A DNA stretch of 64,000 nucleotides from Antedon mediterranea (lineage: Eukaryota > Echinodermata > Crinoidea > Comatulida > Antedonidae), in NCBI RefSeq assembly GCF_964355755.1, contig NC_092680.1:17027001-17091000 (forward strand). The letters are read 5' to 3'. A program made the position numbers and the translations under genes. Shown here piece by piece: positions 27,786 to 35,786 of the stretch. Within the stretch, counting starts at the first letter, position 1, and each line of letters starts with the position of its first letter. The notes below the pieces were generated by a model. It worked only from the letters and a program-made list of their open reading frames with translations, ran no database searches and had not been told where the DNA came from.

Positions 27786-28948
27786 AAGAAAATTTGTTCC
27801 CAAAAATGTTTTCGCGATCCACTGTAAAAACTAAACAACTCTAGAAAACTCGAAGGAAAGAAAGATAAAAAATATATGCCCAAAGATGCCAAGAGTTATT
27901 TTTATCTACAGACAGTCTCTAACAGCTAGTTACAAAATCTTACTTGGTTTGATGCTTGGATGCTTGAAGCGATGTCTTGCTGTGTTAATAACCTACCTTT
28001 GTGATTCCATTTCCATAGGGTAAAAACCAGTGTGCGAGGGAATAGGGGGTGGGGAGCACAACTGGGGTTGTATCATGCATTATCTAAGTGTTAGTTATAA
28101 TCATCTTACAATTGTATACATTTAATATTTTAGTATGTCTTAAGTATAGTACTTACAATTGTAAAAATAATGTGTATATGATGGTGTTCCAATAAACATA
28201 CTCTTACAATTGTTTAATAACTTTGCTGAACATGATGTGATGTTTTTAACTTAATGTTTACTGACTTACAATTGTGTATAATGAGTGAAGTTGATGTTAT
28301 TTAAACAATATCTTTAAATAATCATAAAATTATGCATGAAAATATAATTAAAATAAACATCAAAGACTGTCATACAGGTGACACTAGTGGTATCCTCAGC
28401 TCAATCTGTTGTGTTAGTTACTAAAACAAATACAAGCTTATATATTGTATAATATAAAATATGATATATTGTATGAATAATATAAAAAATGTTAAATATT
28501 ATAACATGTTTATATTATTATACAATACTATATATTAACATGCACTGAATACAAACTTAGAAATAATACATAATATTGTAACTGAATAATAAGACGTATA
28601 AAACAACAATTTTTTTATAATTTAATTTTATAAAAATCATCTGTAACATTTTAAATAAATAACATTTCTAAACCTATCAATGCATGATACAACATTAGGC
28701 AACACATATAAATATATTGTTTATATTATAATAGATTATATATAATACTGTATAATATATTATTTGTGTGTGGATGGGAGGAGGGATAAAGCAGGATAGC
28801 ATCAACCTGTGAATAAACTTACTCTACTAGAGTTAGTAATCTGTAAAGGAATAACCACAAATTAACACATAGATATGAATATTTGCAATATCTATATGTT
28901 AGTTTTAAGGTGTTATTGGTTAGGTCTTACTTTGATGTCTTCATACAA
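27786..28948. other. AT-rich non-coding DNA with a recurring CTTACAATTGT word
   Basis: No gene is recognised. An exact 11-bp word, CTTACAATTGT, occurs at 28105, 28152, 28203 and 28265. Around 28430-28760 the sequence is almost purely A/T, with many short palindromes (TATATTATA-like). A short minus-strand stretch at about 27960-28020 has donor-like GTAGGT and GTAAGA signals but no recognisable protein. Confidence 0.5.
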
Positions 28949-29080
28949 ACATCTAGGCCGGAACACAAACAAATAACAACATCTAGGCCGGAACAAACAA
29001 AAATAAAACATCTAGGCCGGAACACATAAAATAAACATCTAGGTCGGAACATCACACAATTAAACATCTAGGCCAGAACA
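28949..29080. repeat. Short minisatellite, 5 copies of ACATCTAGGCCGGAACA at ~30-34 bp
   Basis: The 17-bp core recurs five times, with AT-rich spacers (ACAAACAAATAAC and similar) of slightly different length. The fourth and fifth copies carry one substitution each (TCGG, CCAG). Confidence 0.9.
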
Positions 29081-30520
29081 TGCAAAACGTCTTGACTGAA
29101 AAACTTTTTCATGAATACCATAACAACTTTAGAAGCCATGCAGTGCTGTATGTCTTCACATGGTCGGAGAACAAATTAAGAGACTACCATAGGCCAACAA
29201 GAATGCACAAAAGTTTTTATAACGTAATACCGTTGTTTAAATTTGAAGTTGAACCTGCAAAAGAACATCAGAGTCAGATTCAGCTTCCCTATCCTAGTGT
29301 AAACATTCTAAAATGAACACAATAAAAATAATAAAGGCAATACCGTATATAAAATAATATAAATGTTGTGTATTTAAAACATTCACTCAACAATCACTGA
29401 AGCAGATTAAACTTCATACACTACGCCCATGATGGTACCAAGGAGGGCTCTTAGAAGTGACCATATTAGGCCTACTGTTAGCCTACCAATAGCAAACTTA
29501 GGCCTAAAAAAACGATAAACAAAACACTAAACTACCGAATATTACTGCTTGTAAAAGATCCAAAATAAAATTGAAAGTAACGAACTATGGTAACGCAAAG
29601 TCTTCTTCTATATTTAAAAAATAAAGCATGAATGTGTATACTTTATGTTCCTCTCATACGATGTGTGTAGGCCTACGTATGCTGAGCAGGATCGCAGCAT
29701 AGCCTAGATGAGGAAACACTTGAGCTCATTTTAAACTACATAACTCTGTTGAATTCGAGTGTTTTAAGAACTAAATCAAGTTACAAAATGTGTGTATCAT
29801 ACTGTTTGTATTAAAGTTGCCAAAGGAAACCAATTATGCTTAACTAGTGTATATTTCCTACCTATTGCTGTTTCTTTTTCGTCGGGAGTTCTCTTTCAAT
29901 CTTCTCTCCGCCGTCTTCTTCCAAAATGGCTAAAGTTGGCAACTAAGTATGCTAATTAGCAAATAGTTTGTGCTGATTGGCTAATCTAGTCGTCTGCATT
30001 ACGCGCGTATTCTAAACCGGATCTAACTGGTGCTATACCAAAAAATATTCTTTGCATACATAGCTTGAAAAGTTTGCTGTTGGATCTAACTAACTTCACC
30101 CCCTCCCTCTAATCTCAGTTATAGGGCCTAGTTAGTCCATTTGTTATTTTGTTATTTGCTTACACCATATGCAATTGAGTTTAAGATAAGTAACAGCGCC
30201 GGATCCATGTAACAACCGTAGAAATACACCCTGAATACTAATTTCAATGTTTATTCTTTATAGAGGGATTTGTCCATTACCACTGTTAGAACATCGTAAT
30301 CTACTACGCATATTTAATAAATGGTAATGTTTAATAATGATATTCTGTATATATATATTTGGTTTATTGCAAAAAGTAATGTAAAAAACATTGATAATTG
30401 TATGAATTTCATAGATCCTTAATGGTGTAAATGTGATAATGTTCAAGTATGTGGTCATACGAAGATTAGAGAAGATTAATATAATAGTAATACTGATGGG
30501 TTTTTTTTAATTTAGCCTAC
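29081..30520. other. Unique non-coding DNA
   Basis: A 78-codon plus-strand frame at 29080-29316 has no recognisable similarity and no supporting signals. I see no gene except for the possible minus-strand transcription start described at 29862-29935. Confidence 0.45.
29862..29935 (-). promoter_or_regulatory. Possible minus-strand promoter / first exon with YY1-like element
   Basis: On the minus strand, GCCATTTTGGAAGAAGACGG (a YY1-type GCCATTTTG element) is followed by a purine-rich stretch that ends at a donor-like AATAG/GTAGGA. This composition contrasts with the AT-rich surroundings and resembles the 5' end of a housekeeping or non-coding transcript. I found no start codon with a good frame and no matching downstream coding exon. 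It could equally be chance. Confidence 0.3.
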
Positions 30521-30522
30521 TG

Positions 30523-30839
30523 CCGTATTTATTCGAATAAACGTCTCAGTGCGTTTATTGTTCAGGAAGGTTTTTAGATGGAGGCGTTTATCCGGGAGAG
30601 GCGTTTATTTTTTGGTGTAATAATGATAACATGGATGTTTAAATAAATAACCCCTAAATATGAAAAATACAACCCAATTAATATCAAGAAGTGAAGCGAA
30701 ATACGGTAAAAATTGTATCAAAATGTTTGGTAAATTGTAGATCATGTCAATCAATGAATTCTACTACAAATGAAAATGTGTTGTAGTGATAATATTGTGT
30801 ATAGTGTATACGCATGTGGCGGGTGGCGAATAAATACGG
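30523..30839. mobile_element. TIR element (MITE), CCGTATTTATTCG termini
   Basis: Perfect 13-bp terminal inverted repeats, CCGTATTTATTCG and CGAATAAATACGG, bound about 317 bp. The interior repeats GCGTTTAT words (GGAGGCGTTTATCCGGGAGA) and encodes nothing. The structure is that of a non-autonomous cut-and-paste transposon. I did not identify a clear target duplication. Confidence 0.8.
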
Positions 30840-32172
30840 TATTTAGAACATATAATAATATATCAGTAGATTGTAATTACGGCCTTACACATAGGCTGTA
30901 GTCCCATGTAAAATATGATATTGTTTGCGTTATGAATAATTTAATAGTTTTGGTGGGTGACAAATACGTTTTTAGCAAGTCTATTTCTTGCCATAAAAGA
31001 ATGCGATTTAATCTTCCTTGATATCAAACATTATTCATAAACGACTGATAAAATGAATTGTTACTCCGGCCATTATTATAATTCGGAATTATTTATAAAT
31101 AAATAATTCTTCTATGTAATATTTAATAATGCCCCGTCTATCTATAGACCAGAGGAATGAGCGAATAGACTGACTAAAACCTTAAATAGAGGGCGCTACA
31201 CTTGTTTTAATGTTTTATCACAGACATCTTGATTAATACGTAAGCTGCAGATTAAAATTTTTTTTAAAGGTTTATTTTGAAATTTCTATTAGAAACAAAT
31301 ACACAAAGCAATTAAACTGACTTTTTTGTTCTGCATTCTTTTAATAAATTGTACTATAAAAACATCAATAATACAATCAAGAAAACTAAATAATAATTAT
31401 TAAAAATAATATTTGTTTTTTTATAATTATCGCAAACTACAATAGAAATGTAAAAACTCAACACAAAGATTCCTGATTATCAATTGACTCACTTTTTTTA
31501 GTTTTATACTATCTTATGTCCTTGGGCAACATAACACTGTTTAAGCTAAATCAAGAGACAATGATGATTTGATCTGGTACCCATTATTAGAATATGTAAC
31601 ACAAAATTAAAATTATGATCTAATTTTTTATTTTATTAAAAATTAGATTAGAAAACATTCTCAGAATTGCTTGCATCTGGTAGGCCTACCCATAGAAAAG
31701 ATAATGTTTTCAGAAATGCAAGAATAATTATCTGTGTGACTAATTTGCTTCTTTTATTTGCAAGTATGTTCGTATATGGCACTGGCACTGACACTATTGG
31801 GGGTAAATTTTGTTCTATAACACTAGTACAATATTTAGGTTAACAATGCAATATTACACAAATATCAAATGTTTATGTGATGCTGGCCAAAATACAAACT
31901 TTTTCATTATATGTTCCTATATTCTATTGAAAATGTTTGTCATTTATTCATTTTATTAGTATAAATTCACATATTAACTATTATTTACACTTGAAGCTTT
32001 TGTCTTTGTTTTAAATTTCCTGCTTTATAAGCAACCATTCCTGCTTTGTACACCATAGCTTTTGGAGGCGTGCCTTTATAACTATGCCTTTTGTTTGTTA
32101 ACATTTTTGATTGGTTGATTTGTTTTATTATGTAATTTTGTGACTTATATATGTTATCCTTTGTTACAATTC
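30840..32172. other. AT-rich non-coding DNA
   Basis: No gene, strong repeat or RNA structure is recognised in this stretch. The 64-codon minus-strand frame at 31985-32179 has no recognisable similarity. The last ~200 bases could be the tail of the retroelement that carries the hammerhead-like motif at 32173. Confidence 0.45.
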
Positions 32173-32215
32173 TTTTCACCTGATGATGGGCTATGCCCGA
32201 AACATGTCGTTAAAA
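32173..32215 (+). ncRNA. Hammerhead-ribozyme-like motif (retroelement type)
   Basis: The catalytic core words are present in order. CTGATGA (32180-32186) is followed by helix II GGGC-TAT-GCCC, then GAAA (32199-32202), a two-base-pair helix III (AC-AT-GT), a GUC cleavage triplet ending at 32208, and a helix I strand (GTTAAAA) that pairs with TTTTCAC with one mismatch. One extra unpaired U sits between CUGAUGA and helix II. Such short-helix-III hammerheads are known from Penelope-like elements. Activity is unproven. Confidence 0.55.
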
Positions 32216-32296
32216 TAAATCTATATTGAGGCAGTTTTAACTTATTTGATCTTGATTTTTTTATATATCCTGCCTATGCAGCTCTTTGATTTATAT

Positions 32297-32350
32297 ATAT
32301 ATATATACATATATATATACATATATATACATATACATATATATATACAT
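32297..32350. repeat. AT/ACATAT microsatellite
   Basis: A run of ATATATATACATATATATAC-type dinucleotide and hexanucleotide repeats lies immediately before the first copy of the tRNA-like duplication. Confidence 0.9.
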
Positions 32351-32615
32351 CCACTGATTGTGAGGGCGTTTGTTGTATGAGAGAATGTATCTGGTGGGTG
32401 AAAATCTGTGATAATACCATACATGGCTCTGTGGTCTAGTGGTATGATACTCGCCCTGTAAGCGAGAGGTTGCAGGTTCGAATCCAGCCAGAGACATTTT
32501 TTCATACAACTAAAAAATATGGAACTTTCGCCAATGAGCTATGCTCGACGCGATTATGAGATCATGTTCCGAATATGAGCACTGTTTCTATAATTTACAG
32601 TATGATTTATATATA
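32351..32615. repeat. Tandem duplication copy A around a tRNA-like gene
   Basis: About 265 bp starting CCACTGATTGTGAGGGCG is repeated almost without change at 32718-32983, an offset of 367 bp. Both copies include the tRNA-like sequence, its T-tract and about 100 bp of 3' flank, and both run into AT-rich simple sequence. The near-identity implies a recent duplication or ongoing conversion. Confidence 0.93.
32425..32496 (+). tRNA. tRNA-like gene, UGU anticodon (copy A), probably degenerate
   Basis: A cloverleaf can be drawn: acceptor GGCTCTG/CAGAGAC with one mismatch, A-box TGGTCTAGTGG, anticodon stem CTCGC/GCGAG with loop CCTGTAA, B-box GGTTCGAATCC, then a T6 terminator. The anticodon would be UGU (Thr), but position 33 is C instead of the near-universal U, and the T-stem has an A-A mismatch. 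The body resembles tRNA-Pro more than tRNA-Thr. It is either a Pol III-competent pseudogene or a tRNA-derived repeat. Confidence 0.5.
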
Positions 32616-32717
32616 ATTTACACAGTGCTACGCAACATCATTGATTTACATATACAAAATATTATTTAAAAAACCGTTGCGAATTAAAGTTGGAATTTAT
32701 TCTGACTTGTTAAGCCT

Positions 32718-32983
32718 CCACTGATTGTGAGGGCGTTTGTTGTATGAGAGAATGTATCTGGTGGGTGAAAATCTGTGATAATACCATACATGGCTCTGTG
32801 GTCTAGTGGTATGATACTCGCCCTGTAAGCGAGAGGTTGCAGGTTCGAATCCAGCCAGAGACATTTTTTCATACAACTAAAAAATATGGAACTTTCGCCA
32901 ATGAGCTATGCTCGACGCGATTATGAGATCATGTTCCGAATATGAGCACTGTTTCTATAATTTACAGTATGATTTATATATAT
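32718..32983. repeat. Tandem duplication copy B around a tRNA-like gene
   Basis: Second copy of the 265-bp segment at 32351-32615. It ends in the long ATATAC microsatellite instead of an ATATAATTTACACAG spacer. Confidence 0.93.
32792..32863 (+). tRNA. tRNA-like gene, UGU anticodon (copy B)
   Basis: Identical to the copy at 32425-32496, including the C33 loop, the acceptor and T-stem mismatches and the T6 terminator. The 3' duplication flank is also shared. The same doubts about function apply. Confidence 0.5.
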
Positions 32984-33017
32984 ACATATATATATATATA
33001 TATACATATATATATAC

Positions 33018-33086
<69 letters not shown>

Positions 33087-33101
33087 TATATATATATACA
33101 C
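32976..33101. repeat. (ATATAC)n / (AT)n microsatellite
   Basis: About 125 bp of ATACAT hexamers with flanking AT dinucleotides, directly abutting copy B of the tRNA-like duplication. Confidence 0.95.
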
Positions 33102-33206
33102 ATTAGGCAATGAACATTAAATCGAAACCGCCCGGTGATATACTGAAATTTTATTAATTAATTTGAAACGATAAAGATGAGGAAATCTGTGAGAATGAGA
33201 AAAAGT

Positions 33207-33278
33207 CGCCCAAACCGAGAATCGAACTCGGACCGCCTGCTTGATATGCAGATGTCCTAACCATTAGACCACTGAGGC
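33207..33278 (-). tRNA. tRNA-like sequence, AUC anticodon, degenerate
   Basis: On the minus strand: GCCTCAG, A-box TGGTCTAATGG, anticodon arm TCTGC-ATATCAA-GCAGG, a perfect T-arm CCGAG-TTCGATT-CTCGG and a T5 tract. The anticodon reads AUC (Asp), which eukaryotes do not normally use (they use GUC). The acceptor pairs poorly with TTTGGGC (two G-T pairs and one mismatch). The D-arm resembles tRNA-Glu. It is probably a pseudogene or the head of a tRNA-derived SINE. Confidence 0.45.
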
Positions 33279-33366
33279 TTTCATGGTATTGTTATATATA
33301 ACAGGTTGAAATTATCAGACCGTTGGGATAGAGTGCTCAATACCAAGGTAGAGCATAAATAAATAA

Positions 33367-33401
33367 AATAACAGCAGAAAACTTGGTTACTTCATTGTTT
33401 T
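33367..33401. repeat. Left arm of a perfect 35-bp inverted repeat bounding a retroelement remnant
   Basis: Begins AATAACAGCAGAAAACTTGG and is the exact reverse complement of 33817-33851. The two arms bracket the Penelope-like coding remnant and its ribozyme. The reading frame of the remnant starts inside this arm. Confidence 0.95.
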
Positions 33402-33674
33402 TGGAACGAAAAACTAAGAAATGCAACGGAACTCAGTAAATATATATGGACACTTAAAGACTCTAAAACAAATTACTCAATTAAATGGAAAATTATAAAG
33501 AAATGCAAACCTTACTCAAATATTAACAAAAGATGTAATTTATGTATATATGAAAAGTATGTTATTATATGTCAACCAGAGCTATGCTCACTGAACCGTA
33601 AAAACAAGTTAGTCTCTACTTGTAGACATAGGAAAAAATTCTTACTAAATTGCAGATCCAAACAGTTTATCTAA
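33399..33674 (+). pseudogene. Penelope-like retroelement remnant: C-terminus of GIY-YIG endonuclease region
   Basis: A 91-residue open stretch reads FWNEKLRNATELSKYIWTLK and continues with IKWKI, KPYSN, CNLC, EKYVII, ELCSLNRKN, LVSTCRHRKKFLLN and a TAA stop. This succession (NATELSKYIW, then the CxxC, the NxRxxLxSxCRH block) is the one I know from the end of the GIY-YIG endonuclease of Penelope-like elements. The reverse transcriptase and the N-terminal half of the endonuclease are absent, so this is a short 3' fragment. Family assignment is from memory of the motif order, not from a search. Confidence 0.75.
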
Positions 33675-33758
33675 AACAATAGGCTATTGTATACGACTTC
33701 CTGATGACTCACTTTTATTAAGCACTATGAGACAACTGTGTCACTTATGTTTTATATT

Positions 33759-33814
33759 TCACCTGAAGAGTGCGGCCAGCTACATGCTGGTCGTACGAAA
33801 CAAATTTGTAGTGA
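33759..33814 (+). ncRNA. Hammerhead ribozyme (type I-like) at the 3' end of the Penelope-like remnant
   Basis: The core elements are complete. Helix I is TCAC (33759-33762) with GTGA (33811-33814). CTGAAGA lies at 33763-33769. Helix II is 11 bp, GTGCGGCCAGC/GCTGGTCGTAC, with loop TACAT. GAAA lies at 33797-33800. Helix III is a short palindromic ACAAATTTGT, and the cleavage triplet GUA ends at 33810. Two G-U pairs sit in helix II. Position 7 is A, which the CUGANGA consensus tolerates. Its placement inside the repeat arm of a Penelope-like element matches where such ribozymes are known. Activity is inferred. Confidence 0.75.
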
Positions 33815-33816
33815 TT

Positions 33817-33851
33817 AAAACAATGAAGTAACCAAGTTTTCTGCTGTTATT
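33817..33851. repeat. Right arm of the perfect 35-bp inverted repeat
   Basis: Ends ...AAGTTTTCTGCTGTTATT and complements 33367-33401 exactly. It starts three bases after the hammerhead's 3' helix strand. The next element begins immediately at its end. Confidence 0.95.
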
Positions 33852-35287
33852 AGGTTATATGCATGATATGCATATAACCTCTTGATTCTGTCAAAATCTT
33901 TATTTATTTATTTATTTATTTATTCTTTCCTTAGCACTATTTTGTCCGTGCATTATCTTGGCATCAGTTTAATCTAGCTAAGTCAATTTTTCAGAGTATA
34001 TTCCTTATGGCCAGGAATCGATGTGGTTATATTTTCACGATGCGTAATCAAAAATTACGCGGTCTACGCGCGATTTTACGAAATCACGTTTGTAATCATA
34101 TCTTCACAAGCGTGAATCACAATTAAACAAAATTTGGTACTCATAAATTTCAGGTCATATTTCATCATATGGCAATAAAATTACGTGCGTAGCGCATATA
34201 ACGCTTGCGTACGCGCGCTTAAAATGTTCAAAATTGTCAAAATTTATTTTCGATGAAATTAGAGTACGTTTCAGGCAATTTTAAGCGTTTAAAAAATTGC
34301 CATGAGTGCGCACAATTTTGCACGCGCACTGCGCGTTAAACGTTAATGCGCACTCTTTTTGCCGGATTTCTGTTTTACAATCTTTCTTTAATAATATCCT
34401 CATATTTGGTTCAGGTTTCAACTCGAAATTGCGTTATACGGGCACATCAAAAGTGACTGGCTACGCACGTATAAGTTAACAAAATGGTGAAAATATGCTA
34501 AATTTTAAAATTAATATATATCGTCAGAATGCAGGGGAACACCTATTTTTTATTTCATTTTCTTGAAGTGTATGTATCATATGTATGATTTATTATCAAA
34601 TTAAGAGAACAAAACTTGATTAAGTCATCATTAATTGCATATTAAATTTAAAAAAAATAATTTCGACAATCAAACAAATTATGACATTTTCTTAGGCCAA
34701 AATAACAAACTTAACATTAACTTTCTTCCTTCCAAAGTTCATATATTAAAGTTAAAAGTATATAGTTTGACAGTGCATCATTTGTTTACATTTTAAAGAT
34801 GTCATCATAGTAAAAAATTATAATTCATTGCGGTATGTAATAATCTATTTCCACCAAACTGGTTACTGCATAGTAAATACACGGAGGAATTTTTCTACAA
34901 CTTTTAGTCAGTGGTGTATGGCTTGATGGTCTGTGCTCGTGTCTATGGCATTCAAGGTACCGAGATCGAGTCTCACCTTGGGAAACGAAATAAGATTTTT
35001 TTTTTATTATCCGTATTGTTTGTTCAAATTTATTTCTTAGTGTATAGATTATACACATGATTTATAATGAAATCTAGATAAAAATTAACTTATGTCTTTA
35101 TTATTATGTAACAACAAATGTGGTTTATGACATTATACGCATATGGATCTTTGATCGGATTGTGATACCGGCTATGGTGGTCGCGTCCTATCATATAATA
35201 TAAATAATTAAAGATTCTGAGAAAATCAATCAATCAATATATCTTTTAAAAATTAATTATCTTTATTTAAATCAATGCATATAACCT
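33852..35287. mobile_element. Non-autonomous element, 1.44 kb, AGGTTATATGCAT inverted termini
   Basis: Termini AGGTTATATGCAT (33852-33864) and ATGCATATAACCT (35275-35287) are perfect 13-bp inverted repeats. At the left the same sequence also forms a local hairpin with 33868-33879. The interior is non-coding, with clusters of CGCG-containing words (ACGCGCGATTTTACG, GTACGCGCGCTT) and a (TTTA)n run. Just outside the right end is a second hairpin, AATTCGTCA-TAG-TGACGAATT (35290-35310), followed by CTAG. If this belongs to the element, it would be a Helitron-like 3' end. Class is therefore uncertain. Confidence 0.6.
34911..35005 (+). mobile_element. Possible tRNA-derived SINE head with T tract
   Basis: An A-box-like TGGCTTGATGG and a B-box-like AGATCGAGTCT are spaced as in a tRNA. 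They are followed by CTTGGGAAACGAAATAAG and a run of about 10 T. No cloverleaf closes well. It lies inside the 1.44-kb element and may be a nested insertion. Confidence 0.35.
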
Positions 35288-35469
35288 ATAATTCGTCATA
35301 GTGACGAATTAAATCTAGTTTTATTTATTTATATATATATATATATACATTATACTACATTTGACCTGCCTTGTGATACAAAATAGATAAGCTAAACCTC
35401 AATAACAAATGTTTCAAAAGACTCTTTCACTAATGACTAGAGGGTACTATGAATAGTAAATTACCGTAC

Positions 35470-35588
35470 TATCAAAGTACCCAAATATGGTAGTGATGTG
35501 CCCAAATATGGTAGTGATGTGCCCAAATATGGTAGTGATATGATCACATTTTATTTTCACATAAAGTTTGATAGTGTAGACAGCGCAT
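35470..35588. mobile_element. MITE copy (GTGTAGACAG family) with an internal 21-bp triplication
   Basis: The right end, AAGTTTGATAGTGTAGACAG, and interior words match the reverse complement of the element at 36850-36962. The left terminus is degenerate. The internal 21-bp word CCCAAATATGGTAGTGATGTG is repeated three times (35480, 35501, 35522). The related element has it once. Confidence 0.65.
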
Positions 35589-35786
35589 TAGGATATCTTA
35601 CTACAAATTGTTTAATACACAGCATTGCAGAATATTATATTATGGATTTATACCAAGAAAGTGTAATTTGCAGCTCCTACTTGCCATGATAATATGCTGT
35701 ACTGTTTTACGGGAGAAGGTTCTGGATAGTTCTGCTATTTTTTCAGTCAATTTATGTTCTTCATCTATTTATCCTTTAGGAACTGG

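Noticed and set aside
29080-29316. 78-codon plus-strand frame starting MQNVLTEKLF
   Set aside because: No recognisable similarity or splice context, and it begins in the last unit of a minisatellite.
32242-32872. Paired minus-strand frames beginning MKKCLWLDSNLQPLAYRASI
   Set aside because: They are antisense to the duplicated tRNA-like genes. This peptide is the usual translation of a reversed tRNA.
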